Assembly (NCBI GenBank): GCA_946800325.1
Contig: OX326960.1
Span: 56,256,855-56,320,854, forward strand
Direction of reading: 5' to 3'
Source of the DNA: Luzula sylvatica
Lineage: Eukaryota; Streptophyta; Magnoliopsida; Poales; Juncaceae
DNA: 64,000 nucleotides
The stretch's first letter is position 1. The number at the start of each line of letters is the position of its first letter. This document shows, one piece after another, positions 1 to 14,152 of this stretch. Below the pieces are notes generated by a model. That model had not been told where the DNA came from. It did no database searches and saw only the letters and a list, made by a program, of their open reading frames with translations. Position numbers and translations under genes: made by a program.

Positions 1-1450
1 ATTCCAGAATTTCATTTGTCTACAAATTCAAAGAAATATAATTCTCTTCAAATCAAAGAATGTCAAGGTGGAGCATTTCATTAACACACTAACCCAAATT
101 AATTATATTATATTTATATTAAAAATAATTATTATATTATTATATGGATAAAATATAATATTGTGATAATATAACCATACATTTTATATTATTATAATAA
201 TATATTTTATTATTATTTTAATATATTTTATTATTATTTTAATATCATTATTATAATATTATTATTTTCACTATAAGGTGGAATCGGACTATAAGGTGGA
301 GGAGAAAAAAGTTCTGGAATTAGTAATTTCACAGTTCGTTTGGATGTCTAAATTATAAGATCCTGCAAAATATAATTCTCTGTTTGGTTGTTTAGAAAAT
401 TTTGGAATTTTGTTATTGAAATAGTACAAAAAACGTTTCATTAAAACTGATAATTTTTTTTATTAAGTATCTTTCTTAATAATCAAATATAATAAATGTA
501 CCATTATATTATTATTATAACATTATTTTTTATCCATTTATAATATTATTATAATGATATATAAAGTAATATAATATAATATAATATAATTTAATATATT
601 CCAATATAATAATAATATATAATATATACGATTATTATATATTATTACAATAATATATTTAATAGTATAATTATTATTACATATTATTAGAATAATATAT
701 ATAATATTAAGCTAATTATATGGAAATAATGATTACAATACAATTATTTTATTATTATACGATTATACTATAATTAATATAATATTAGAAATCATGTAGA
801 AATTTATAATATATTATTATCATTACAATAATATATAATATAATATAATTATTATATATAATTATAATAATATATAACAATATATTAAGTACAATATATT
901 TATTATATATTATTAAAATAATATATGTAATATTATGTGAATTATATGGATATAATAATGTTGATCCAATTATTTTATTATTATAATATTAGCAATCATG
1001 TAGCAATTTATAGTATACTTACTATATTAAAATAATATGTAATTTAATCGAATTATATATTATTACAATAATATGTAATCTAATCTAATTATATATTATT
1101 ACAACAATATAAAATATTATATTAATTATATAGATATAATATTTTATTATAATAAATATAATTATTATAATATTAGAAATTATGTTGTAATTATATTATA
1201 GTGAAAATAATAATATTATATTAATGATATTATAATAATAATAACATATATTATTATAATAATATAAAATGTATGGTTATATTATTACAATATTATATTT
1301 TATCCATATAATAATATAATAATTATTTTTAATATAAATATAATATAATTAATTTGGGTTAGCGTGTTAATGAAATGCTCCACCTTGACATTCCTTGATT
1401 TCAAGAGAATTATATTTTTTGTAATTTGTATACAAATGAAATTCTGGAAT
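1..1450. mobile_element. AT-rich fold-back (long inverted repeat) element
   Basis: The first ~260 bases reappear in reverse complement at about 1190-1450 with few differences. Both outer ends read ATTCCAGAATTTCATTTG inward, and both arms carry the stretch AAGGTGGAGCATTTCATTAA. The interior is almost pure A/T with many short TATTATAATAATAT palindromes and no coding potential. This is the layout of a non-autonomous fold-back/TIR transposon. The left end coincides with the window edge, so the outer boundary and target duplication cannot be read. The right side may extend to about 1488. The superfamily is not recognised. Confidence 0.6.
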
Positions 1451-1585
1451 TATGTTTTTCCATTCTTGGAATGGTTTCAAACAAAGAATTTTATTTGAGT
1501 AGAATTTTACTTAGTATTTATATCTGTGTGATGCAATATTTTTGGGTACGTTGATGTTTTTTTAAAACTCTTTCTATCTTAAATT

Positions 1586-1672
1586 AGGGGGATTTACATA
1601 TTTACCCTTTCTTAAATATAAAATTATATATTTACCTTTCTAAAAATTAAAATATCATATTTATCCTTTCAT
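1586..1672. repeat. Short TTTACCCTTT/ATATCATATTTATCC repeat at satellite edge
   Basis: An AT-rich segment with the words GGATTTACATATTTACCC and AAAATATCATATTTATCC immediately precedes the first satellite monomer. Closely similar segments occur inside a DnaJ intron (about 17250-17322) and just in front of the second satellite (about 59103-59160). It is probably a small dispersed repeat. The family is not recognised. Confidence 0.45.
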
Positions 1673-4600
1673 ACCAATTTTTGTACGTTTTGAGGAATTC
1701 AAATAACATGTTTTTAGATCATTTGTATCGTATATTTTACTACACAACTTTTCATCAAATTTTATAAACACTAAGATTGTTTGTTTTTCGATTCATAACA
1801 ATCTTTCAACTCTCTGAGGAGTCCAGATAACGTGTTTTGAGATGGTTTGGATCGAATCTTTTATTACGTAACTTTTCACCAATTTCTACCAACACTAAGA
1901 AAGTTCTCTTTTCGATTCAAAACAATCTTTTTACACTTTGAGGAATTCAAATAACGTGTTTTTAGATCATTTGTATCGTATCTTTTATTATATAACTTTT
2001 TCCCAAATTTTACAAACACTAAGAAAGTTTTCTTTTCGATTCATACCAATCTTTGTACGTTTTGAGGAGTTCAAATAACATGTTTTTAGATCATTTGTAT
2101 CGTATCATTTACTACATAACGTTTCACCAAATTTTGCAACCACTAAGAAAGTTTGTTTTTCGATTCATAACAATGTTTTAACTCTCTTAGGAGTCCAAAT
2201 AACGTGTTTTGAGATGGTTTGGATCGAATCTTTTACTAAATAACTTTTCACCAAATTGTACAAACACTCAGAAAGTTTTCTTTTCGATTCATAGCAATAC
2301 ATGTACGTTTTGAGGAGTTCAAATAACATGTTTTTAGATCATTTGCATCGTATCTTTTACTACATAACTTTTCACCAAATTTTACACACACTAAGAATGT
2401 TTATTTTTCGATTCACAACAATCTTTTAACTCTCTGATGAGTCCAAATAACATGTTTTGAGATGGTTTTGATCGAATTTTTTACTACGTAACTTTTCACC
2501 AAATTGTACAAACACTAAGAAAGTTTTCTTTTCGATTCATAGGAATATTTGTACGTTTTGAGGAGTTCAAATCACATGTTTTTAGATCATTTGTATTGTA
2601 TCTTTTATGATATAACTTTTCAGAAAAATTCACAAACACTAAGAAAGTTTGTTTTTCGATTCAAAAGAAAGTTTTAAACTCTCCGAGGAGTCCAAATAGC
2701 GTGTTTTGAGATGGTTTGGATCGAATCTTTTACTACGTAACTTTTCACCAATTTGTACAAACACTAAGAAAGTTCTCTTTTCGATTCATAGCAATCATTT
2801 TACGCTTTGAGGAGTTCAAATAACGTGTTTTTAGATCATTTGTGTCATATCTTTTACTATATATTTTTTCAGCAAATTTTACAAACACTAAGAATGTTTT
2901 CTTTCCGATTCACAGCAATCTTTGTACGTTTTGAGGAGTTCCAATAACATGTTTTTAGATCATTTGTATCGTATCTTTTACTACATAACTTTTCACCAAA
3001 TTGTACAAACACTAAGAAATTTTGTTTTTCGATTCAAAACAATGTTTTAACTATCTGAGGAGTCCAAATAACGTTTTTTTAGATGGTTTGGATCGAATAT
3101 TTTAATACGTAACTTTTCACCAATTCGTAACAACACTAAGAAAGTTTTCTATTCGATTCGTAGTAATCTTTGTACGTTTTGAGGAGTTCAAATAACAAGT
3201 TTTTAGATCATTTGTATCGTATCTTTTACAACATAACTTTTTACCAAATTTTACAAACACTAAGAAAGTTTGTTTTTCTGTTTAAAAGAATGTTTTTAAC
3301 TCTCCGAGGAGTCCAAATAGCGTGTTTTGAGATGGTTTGGATCGAATCTTTACTACGTAACTTTTCACCAATTTGTACAAACACTAAGAAAGTTCTCTTT
3401 TCGATTCATAGCAATCATTTTATGCTTTGAGGAGTTCAAATAACGTGTTTTTAGATCATTTGTGTCATATCTTTTACTATATAACTTTTCAGCAAATTTT
3501 ACAAACACTAAGAATGTTTTCTTTCCGAGCAATCTTTGTACGTCTTGAGGAGTTCCAATAACATGTTTTTAGATCATTTGTATCGTATCATTTACTACAT
3601 AACTTTTCACCAAATTGTACAAACACTAAGAAAGTTTGTTTTTCGATTGAAAACAATGTTTTAACTATCTGAGGAGTCCAAATAACGTTTTTTTGAGATT
3701 GTTTGGATCGAATATTTTAATACGTAACTTTTCACCATATTGTACAAACACTCAGAAAGTTTTCTTTTCGATTCATAGTCATCTATGTACATTTTGAGGA
3801 GTTAAAATAACATGTTTTTAGATCATTTGTATCGTATCTTTTACTGCATAACTTTTCACCAAATTTCACAAACACTAAGAAAGTTTGTTTTTCGATTCAT
3901 AACAATGTTTTAACTCTCTGAGGAGTCCAAATGACGTGTTTTGAGATGGTTTGGATCGAATCTTTTATTACGTCACTTTTCACCAAATTGTACAAACACT
4001 AAGAAACTTTTCATTTCGATTCATAGCAATATTTGTACGTTTTGAGGAGTTCAAATAACATGTTTTTTGATCATTTGTGTCGTATCTTTTACTACACAAC
4101 TTTTCATCAAATTTTACAAACACTAAGATTGTTTGTTTTTCGATTCATAACAATGTTTTAACTCTCTGATTAGTCCAAATAACGTGTTTTGAGATGGTTT
4201 GGATCGAATCTTTTACTATGTAACTTTTCACCAAAATGTACAAACACTAAGAAAGTTTTCTTTTCGATTCTTCGCAATATTTTTACGCTTTGTGGAGTTC
4301 AAATAATGTGATTTTAGATCATTTGTATCGTATCTTTTACTATATAACTTTTCACCAAATTTTACAAACACTAAGAAAGTTTTCTTTTCGATTCATAGCA
4401 ATCTTTGTACGTTTTGAGGAGTTCAAATAACATGTTTTTAGATCATTTGTATCGTATCATTTACTACATAACGTTTCACCAAATTTTGCAAACACTAAGA
4501 AAGTTTGTTTCTCGATTCATAACAATGTTTTGACTCTCTTAGGAGTCCAAATAATGTGTTTTGAGATGGTTTGGATCGAATCTTTTACTACATAACTTTT

Positions 4601-7600
4601 CACCAAATTGTACAAACACTCAGAAAGTTTTCTTTTCGATTCATAGCAATCCATGTACGTTTTGAGGAGTTCAAATAACATATTTTTACATCATTTGCAT
4701 CGTATCTTTTACTACATAACTTTTCACCAAATCTTACAAGCACTAAGAAAGTTTGTTTTTCGATTCATTACAAACTTTTAACTCTCCGAGGAATCCAAAT
4801 AACGTGTTTTGAGATTGTTTGGGTCGAATCTTTTACTACGTAACTTTTCACCAAATTGTACAAAGACTAAGAAAGTTTTATTTTCAATTCATAGCAATAT
4901 TTGTACGTTTTGAGGAGTTCAAATAACATGTTTTTAGATCATTTGTATCGTATCTTTTATGACATAACTTTTCTCCAAATTTTACAAGCACTAAGAAAGT
5001 TTGTTTTTCGATTCATAACAATCTTTTAACTCTCTGAGGAGTCCAAATAACGTGTTTTGAGATGGATTGGATCGAATCTTTTACTACGTAACTTTTCACC
5101 AATTTATACAAACGCTATGAAAGTTTTCTTTTCGATTCATAGTACTCTTTGTACGTTTTGAGGAGTTCAAATAACATGTTTTTAGATCATTTGTATCGTA
5201 TCTTTTACAACATAACTTTTTACCAAATGTTACAAACACTAAGAAAGTTTTATTTTCGATTTAAAAGAATGTTTTTAACTCTCCGAGGAGTCCAAATAGC
5301 GTATTTTGAGATGGTTTGGATCGAATCTTTTACTACGTAACTTTTCACTAATTTGTACAAACACTAAGAAAGTTCTCTTTTCGATTCATAGCAATCATTT
5401 TACGCTTTGAGGAGTTCAACTAACGTGTTTTTAGATCATTTGTGTCATATCTTTTACTATATAATTTTTCAGCAAATTTTACAAACACTAAGAATGTTTT
5501 CTTTCCGATTCACAGCAATTTTTGTACGTTTTGAGGAGTTCCAATAACATGTTTTTAGATCATTTGTATCGTATCTTTTACTACATAACTTTTCACCAAA
5601 TTGTACAAACACTAAGAAAGTTTGTTTTTCGATTCAAAACAATGTTTTAACTATCTGAGGAGTCCAAATAACGTTTTTTTTGAGATGGTTTGGATCGAAT
5701 ATTTTAATACGTAACTTTTCACCATATTGTACAAACACTCAGGAAGTTTTCTTTTCGATTGATAGTCATCTATGTACGTTCTGAGGAGTTCAAATAACAT
5801 GTTTTTAGATAATTTGTATCGTATCTTTTACTACATAACTTTTCACATAATTTTACAAACACTAAGTAAGTTTATTTTTCGATTCATAACAATGTTTTAA
5901 CTCTCTGAGGAGTCCAAATGACATGTTTTGAGATGGTTTGGATCGAATCTTTTACTATGTAACTTTTCACCAAATTGTACAAACACTAAGAAAGTTTTCT
6001 TTTCGATTCATAGCAATCTTTGTACGTTTTGAGGAGTTCAAATAACATGTTTTTAGATCATTTGTATCATATCTTTTACTACACAACTTTTCATCAAATT
6101 TTACAAACACTAAGATTGTGTGTTTTTCGATTCAAAACAATCTTTCAACTCTCTGAGGAGTCCAGATAATGTGTTTTGAGATGGTTTGGATCGTATCTTT
6201 TACTACGTAACTTTTCACCAATTTCTACAAACACTAAGAAACTTCTCTTTTCGATTAAAAGCAATCTTTTTACGCTTTGAGGAGTTCAAATAACGTGTTT
6301 TTAGATTATTTGTATCGTATCTTTACTATATAAATTTTCACCAAATTTTACAAACACTAAGAAAGTTTTCTTTTCGATTCATAGCAATCTTTGTACGTTT
6401 TGAGGAGTTCAAATAACTTGTTTTTAGATCATTTGTATCGTATCATTTACTACATAACGTTTCACCAAATTTTGCAAACACTAAGAAAGTTTGTTTCTCG
6501 ATTCATAACAATGTTTTAACTCTCTTAGGAGTCCAAATAGCGTGTTTTGAGATGGTTTGGATCGAATCTTTTACTACATAACTTTTCACCAAATTGTACA
6601 AACACTCAGAAAGTTTTCTTTTCGATTCATAGCAATCCATGTACGTTTTGAGGAGTTCAAATAACATGTTTTTAGATCATTTGCATCGTATCTTTTACTA
6701 CATAACTTTTCACCAAATTTTACAAGCACTAAGAAAGTTTGTTTTTCGATTTATTACAAACTTTTAACTCTCCGAGGAGTCGAAATAACGTGTTTTGAGA
6801 TGGTTTGGGTCGAATCTTTTACTACGTAACTTTTCACCAAATTGTACGAACACTAAGAAAGTTTTATTTTCGATTCATAGCAATATTTGTACGTTTTGAG
6901 GAGTTCAAATAACATGTTTTTAGATCATTTGTATCGTATCTTTTATGACATAACTTTTAACCAAATTTTACAAACACAAAGAAAGTTTGTTTTTCGATTC
7001 ATAACAATCTTTTAACTCTCTGAGGCGTCCAAATAACGTGTTTTGAGATGGATTGGATCGAATCTTTTACTACGTAACTTTTCACCAATTTGTACAAACA
7101 CTAAGAAAGTTTTCTTTTCGATTCATAGTAATCTTTGTACGTTTTGAGGAGTTCAAATAACATGTTTTTAGATCATTTGTATCGTATCTTTTACTATATA
7201 ACTTTTAACCAAATTTTACAAACACTAAGAAAGTTTGTTTTTCGATTCTTAGCAATCTTTGTACATTTTGAGGAGTTCAAATAACATGTTTTTAAATCAT
7301 TTGTATCGTATCTTTTACTACATAACTCTTCATCAAATTTTACAAACACTAAGAAAGTTTATTTTTCGATTCATCACAATCTTTTAACTCTCTGAGGAGT
7401 CCAGATAACGAGTTTTGAGATGGTTTCGATCGAATATTTTACTACGTAACTTTTAACCAATTTGTACAAACACTAAGAATGTTCTCTTTTCGATTCATAG
7501 CAATCTTTTTATGCTTTGAGTAGTTCAACTAACGTGTTTTTAGATCTTTTGTATCGTATCTTTTACTGTATAAATTTTCACTAAATTTTACAAACACTAA

Positions 7601-10600
7601 GAATGTTTTCTTTTCGATTCATAGCAATGTTTGTACATTTCGAGGAGTTCAAATAACATGTTTTTAGATCATTTGTATCATATCTTTTACTACGTAACTT
7701 TTCCCCAAATTTTGCAAACACTAAGAAAGTTTGTTTTTCGATTCATAACAATGTCTTAACTCTCTGAGGAGTCCAAATAACGTGTTTTGAGATGGTTTGG
7801 ATCAAATCTTTTACTACGTAACTTTGCACCAAATTGTACAAACACTAAGAAAATTTTCTTTTTGATTCGTAGCAATCTTTGTACGCTTTGAGGAGTTCAA
7901 ATAACATGTTTTTAGATCATTTGTATCGTATCTTGTACTACATAACTTTTCTTCTAATTTTACATACACTAAGAAAGTTTGTTTTTCGATTCATACCAAT
8001 CTTTTAACTCTCTGAGGAGTCCAAATAACATGTTTTGAGATGGTTTGGATCGAATCTTTTACTACGTAACTTTTCACCAATTTGTACAAACACTAGAAAA
8101 GTTCTCTTTTCGATTCATAGCAATCTTTGTTCGTTTTTAGAAGTTCAAATAACATGTTTTTAGTTCATTTGCATCGTATCTTTTACTACATAACTTTTCA
8201 CCAAATTTTACAAACACTAAGAAAGTTTGTTTTTCGATTCATAACAATCTTTTAACTCTGTGTGGAGTCCAAATAACGTGTTTTTGGTTGGTTTTGATCG
8301 AATCTTTTAGTACGTAATTTTTCACCAAATTGTACAAACACTAAGAAAATTTTCTTTTCGATTCATAGTAATCTTTGTACGTTTTTAGGAGTTCAAATAA
8401 CATGCTTTTAGATCATTTGTATCGTATCTTGTACTACATAACTTTTCATCAAATTATACAAACAGTAAGAAAGATTGTTTTTTGATTCATACCAATCTTT
8501 TAACTCTCTGAGGAGTCCAAATAACTTGTTTTGAGATGGTTTGGATCTAATATTTTACAACGTAACTTTTCACCAATTTGTACAAACACTAATAAAGTTC
8601 TCTTTTCGATTCATAGCAATCTTTTTACGCATTGAGGAGTTCAAATAACGTGTTTTTAGATCATTTGTATCGTATCTTTTACGACATAACGTTTCACAAA
8701 ATTTTGCAAATGCGAAGAAAGTTTGTTTTTCTATTCATAACAATATTTTAACTCTCTGAGGAGTCAAAATGACGTATTTTGAAATGGTTTGGATCGAATC
8801 TTATACTACGTAAATTTTCACCAAATAGTACAAACACTAAGAACGTTTTCTTTTCGATTCATAGCAATCCTTGTACGTTTTGAGGAGTTCAAACAACATG
8901 TTTTTAGATCATTTGTATCGTATCTTTTAGTACATAACTTTTCACCAAATTTTACAAACACTAAGAAAGTTTGTTTTTCGATTAATAACAATCTTTTAAC
9001 TCTCTGAGGAGTCCAAATAACGTGTTTTGAGATGGTTTGGATCGAATCTTTTACTATGTAACTTTTCACCAATTTGTACAAACACTAAGAAAGTTCTCTT
9101 TTCGATTCATATTAATCTTTTTATGCTTTGAGGAGTTCAAATAACGTGTTTTTAGATCTTTTGTATCGTATCTTTTACTGTATAACTTTTCACCAAATTT
9201 TACAAACACTAAGGAAGTTTTCTTTTCGATTCATAGCAATCTTTGTACGTTTTGAGGAGTTCAAATAACAAGTTTTCATATCATTTGTATCATATCTTTT
9301 ACAACATAACTTTTCACCAAATAATGCAAACACTAAGAAGGTTTGTTTTTCGATTCATAACAATATCTTAACTCTCTGAGAAGTCCAAATAACGTGTTTT
9401 GAGATGGTTTCGATCGAATCTTTTACTATGTAACTTTTAACCAATTTATACAAACACTAAGAAAGTTCTCTTTTCGATTCATAGCAATCTTTTTATGCTT
9501 TGAGTAGTTCAAATAACGTGTTTTTAGATCTTTTGTATCGTATCTTTTGCTGTATAACTTTTTACCAAATTTTACAAACACTAAAAATGTTTTCTTTTCG
9601 ATTCATAGCAATGTTTGTACATTTTGAGGAGTTCAAATAACATGTTTTTAGATCATTTGTATCGTATCTTTTACTACATAACTTTTCACCAAATTTTACA
9701 AACACTAAGAAAGTTTGTTTTTCGATTCATAACAATCTTTTAACTCTCTGAGGAGTCCAAATAACGTGTTTTGAGATGGTTTGGATCGAATCTTTTACTA
9801 TGTAACTTTTCACCAATTTGTACAAACACTAAGAAAGTTCTCTTTTTGATTCATAGTATTCTTTTTATGCTTTGAGGAGTTCAAATAACGTGTTTTTAGA
9901 TCTTTTGTATCGTATCTTTTACTGTATAAGTTTTCACCAAATTTTACAAACACTAAGGAAGTTTTCTTTTCGATTTATAGCAATCTTTGTACGTTTTGAG
10001 GAGTTCAAATAACAAGTTTTTATATCATTTGTATCATATCTTTTACTACATAACTTTTCACCAAATTATGCAAACACTAAGAAAGTTTGTTTTTCGATTC
10101 ATATCAATATCTTAACTCTCTGAGGAGTCCAAATAACGTGTTTTGAGATGGTTTCGATCGAATCTTTTACTACCTAACTTTGTACCAAATTGTACAAACA
10201 CTAAGAAAGTTTTCTTTTCGATTCATAACAATCTTTGTACGTTTTGAGCAGTCCAAATAACATGTTTTTAGATCATTTGTATCGTATCTTGTACTACATA
10301 ACTTTTCATTAAATTTTACAAACACTAAGAAAATTTGTTTTTCGATTCATACCAATCTTTTAACTCTCTGAGGAGTACAAATAACGTGTTTTGAGATGGT
10401 TAGGATCGAATCTTTTACTACGTAACTTATCACCAATTTGTACAAACACTAAAAAAGTTCTCTTTTCGATTCATAGCAATATTTTTACGCTTTGAGGAGT
10501 TCAAATAATGTGTTTTAGATCATTTGTATCATATCTTTTACGACATAACGTTTAACAAAATTTTGCAAACACTAAGAAAGTTTGTTTTTCTATTCATCAC

Positions 10601-13600
10601 AATGTTTTAACTCTCTGAGGAGTCCAAATAACGTGTCTTGAGATGGTTTGGATTGAATCTTTTACTACGTAACTTTTCACCAAATTGTACAAACACTAAG
10701 AAAGTTTTCTTTTCGAATCATAGCAATCTTTGTAAGTTTTGAGGAGTTCAAATAACATGTTTTTAGATCATTTGTTTCGTATACTACATAACTTTTAACC
10801 AAATTTTACAAACACTAAGAAATTTCTCTTTTCGATTCATAGCAATCTTTTTAGGCTTTGAGGAGTTCAAATAACGTGTTTCTAGATCATTTGTATCATA
10901 TCTTTTACATATAGCTTTTCACAAAATTTTACAAATACTAAGAAAGTTTTCTTTTTGATTCATAGCAATCTTTGTACGTTTTGAGGAGTTCAAATAACAT
11001 GTTTTTAGATCATTTGTATCGTATCTTTTACTACAAAACTTTTCACCAAATTTTGCAAACACTAATAAAGTTTGTTTTTCGATTCATAACAATGTCCTTA
11101 CTCTCTGAGGAGTCCAAATAACGTATTTTGAGATGGTTTGGATAAAATCTTTTACTACGTAACTTTTCACCAAATTGTACAAACACTAAGAAAGTTTTCT
11201 TTTCGATTCATAGCAATCTTTGTACGTTTTGAGGAGGTCAAATATATTGTTTTTAGATCATTTGTATCGTATCTTTTACTACATAACTTTTCACCAAATT
11301 TTACAAACACTAAGAAAGTTTGTTTTTCGATTCATCACAATCTTCTAACTCTCTGAAAAGTCCAAATAACGTGTTTTGATATGGTTTGGATCGAAGCTTT
11401 TAATACGTAAGTTTTCATTAATTTGTACAAACACTAAGAAAGTTCTCTTTTCGATTCATAGCAATCTTTTTACGCTTTGAGGAGTTAAAATAACGTGTTT
11501 CTAGATCATTTGTATCGTATCTTTTACTATATAACTTTTCACCAAATTTTACAAACACTAAAAAGTTTTCGTTTCGATTCATAGCTATCTTTGTACGTTT
11601 TGAGGAGTTCAAATAACATGTTTTTAGATCATTTGTATCGTATCTTTTATTACATAACTTTTCACCAAATTTCGCAAACACTAAGAAAGTTTGTTTTTCG
11701 ATTCATAACAATGTCCTTACTCTCTAAGAAGTCCAAATAACGTGTTTTGAGATGGTTTGGATGGAATCTTCTACTACGTAAGTTTGCACCAAATTGTACA
11801 AACACTAAGAAAGTTTTCTTTTCGATTCATAGCAATCCTTGTACGTTTTGAGGAGTTCAAATAATATGTTTTTAGATCATTTTATCGTATCTTTTACTAC
11901 ATAACTTTTCCCCAAATTTTACAAACACTAAGAAATTTTGTTTTTCGATTCATAACAATCTTTTAGATCTCTGAGGAGTCCGAATAATGTGTTTTGAGAT
12001 GGTTTGGATCGAATCTTTTACTACATAACTTTTCACCAATTTGTACAAACACTAAGAAAGTTCTCTTTTCGATTCATAGCAATCTTTTTATGCTTTGAGG
12101 AGTTCAAATAACGTGTTTTTAGATCTTTTGTATTGTACCTTTTACTGTATAACTTTTCACCAAATTTTACAAACACTAAGAAAGTTTTCTTTTCGATTCA
12201 TAGCTATCTTTGTACGTTTTGAGGAGTTCAAATAACATGTTTTTAGATCATTTGTATCGTATCTTTTACTACATAACTTTTCGCCAAATTTTGCAAACAC
12301 TAAGAAAGTTTGTTTTTCGATTCATAACAATATCTTAACTCTCTGAGGAGTCCAAATAACGTGTTTTGAGATGGTTTAAATCGAATCTTTTACTATGTAA
12401 TTTTCACCAAATTGTACAAACACTAAGAAAGTTTTCTTTTCGATTCATAGCAATCTTTGTACGTTTTGAGGAGGTCAAATAACATGTTTTTAGATTATTT
12501 GTATCGTATCTTGTACTACATAACTTTTCATCAAATTTTACAGACACTAAGAAAGTTTGTTTTTCGATTCATTCCAATCTTTAACTCTCCGAGGAGTCCA
12601 AATAACATGTTTTGAGATGGTTTGAATCAAATCTTCTACTATGTAACTTTTCACCAATTTGTACAAACACTAAGAAAGTTCTCTTTTCGATTCATAGCAA
12701 TTTTCTTACGCTTTGAGGAGTTCAAATAACGTGTTTTTAGATCATTCGTTCATATCTTTTACGACATAACGTTTCACAAAATTTTGCAAACACTATGAAA
12801 GTTTGTTTTCCTATTCATAACAATGTTTTAACTCTATGAGGAATCCAAGTAACGTGTTTTGAAATGGTTTGGATCGAATATTTTACTATGTAACTTTTCA
12901 CCAAATTGTACAAACACTTAGAAAATTTTCTTTTCGATTCATAGCAATCCTTGTACGTTTTGAGTAGTTCAAATAACACGTTTTTAGATCATTTGCATCG
13001 TATGTTTTACTACATAACTTTTCACCAAATTTTACAAACACTAAGACAGTTTATTTTTCGATTCATAACAGCCTTTTAACTCTCCGAGGAGTCCAAATAA
13101 CTTGTTTTGAGATGGTTTGGATCGAATCTTGTACTACGTAACTTTTCACCAAAATGTACAAACACTAAGAAAGTTTTCTTTTTGATTCATACCAATCTTT
13201 GTACGTTTTGAGGAGTTCAAATAACATGTTATTAGATCATTTGTATCGTATCTTTTGCTATATAATTTTTCACCAAATTTAATAAACACTAAGAAAGTTT
13301 GTTTTTCGATTCATAACAATCTTTTAACTCTCTGGGGAGTCCAAATAACGTGTTTTGAGATGGTTTGGATCGAATCTTTTACTACATAACTTTTCACCAA
13401 TTTGTACAAACACTAAGAAAGTTCTCTTTTCGATTCATAGCAATTTTTTTATGCTTTGAGGAGTTCAAATAACGTGTTTTTAGATCATTTGTATCGTATC
13501 TTTTACTGTATAACTTTTCATCAAATTTTACAAACACTAAGAAAGTTTTCTTTTCGATTCATAACAATCTTTGTACGTTTTGAGGAGTTCAAATAACATG

Positions 13601-13618
13601 TTTTTAGATCATTTGTAT
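1670..13618 (+). repeat. Tandem satellite array, ~124 bp monomer with higher-order structure
   Basis: About 96 head-to-tail monomers of 118-125 bp (consensus 124) fill this span. Each has the landmarks GAGGAGTTCAAATAAC, TTTTCACCAAATTTTACA, AACACTAAGAAAGTTT and TTTTCGATTCATA. At least three monomer types are visible. Type A carries ATGTTTTTAGATCATTTG. Type B carries GTGTTTTGAGATGGTTTGG with GAGTCC. Type C is A-like with GTGTTTTTAG and TACTATATAAC. They follow one another as A-B dimers (~248 bp) and A-B-C trimers (~371 bp). Longer blocks also recur, for example 3170-3430 against 5149-5340 (spacing ~1979 bp) and 8789-9007 against 11138-11356 (spacing ~2349 bp). Short open frames inside the array are by-products of the repeat and are not genes. 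Confidence 0.93.
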
Positions 13619-14152
13619 TTGTTAATTTCGTGAGAAATTGTTACTTTCGTGAGAAAGAGATATCCCTTAGTCCTCTCGATGAATCGATTAACGAAATCTT
13701 TGCACAAAGTCAATGATATTAAGTGTTACTATTGATTTTATTTGTTAATTCGGTTTGGTATCGGGAATTAGTATAGTCGGTCAAAATATAAGGATGACTA
13801 CCACCATGTCTTTTGATTGACGGATATTGATAACAAGAGAACTAGTAACCACTATCCGAGATAGGAATAATGATCACAATCATTTTTTGTTTTAATATGG
13901 GTAGCTATGATGGAGTTACTAGAACCCGCTCATGAGCTTGTAAGGCTTAGTCAATCCTTATTGTCATCGTTATACGAACCTACACGGTCACACAACGAGT
14001 TGTACTCTGTCGGGTTTGATTCATAAGATTTTTGCACATAGGAAGTGCAAAGCTTAAGCGTGTAAGATACGTAAGCTAGATTCTCTAAGCATCATGTATA
14101 TGTGATATACGTGGGAGTACATTTTAGTTATATCTGAAACTGAGTGGGAGAC
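13619..14152 (+). mobile_element. 3' internal remnant of a Ty1/copia-like LTR retrotransposon
   Basis: Non-repetitive sequence begins in mid-monomer after the satellite. It runs without a long open frame up to a polypurine-like tract, ACTGAGTGGGAGAC, directly before an LTR that begins TGAAGG. The pattern GTGGGAGA-TG is typical of the junction between internal region and 3' LTR in plant copia elements. The 5' LTR, gag and pol are absent, so this is a truncated copy. The superfamily is inferred from the tract, not from a protein. Confidence 0.5.

Noticed and set aside
3170..11681. Open frames of 60-90 codons on both strands within the satellite
   Set aside because: They recur with the repeat period, have no start context or domain, and exist only because the monomer is free of stops in some phases.
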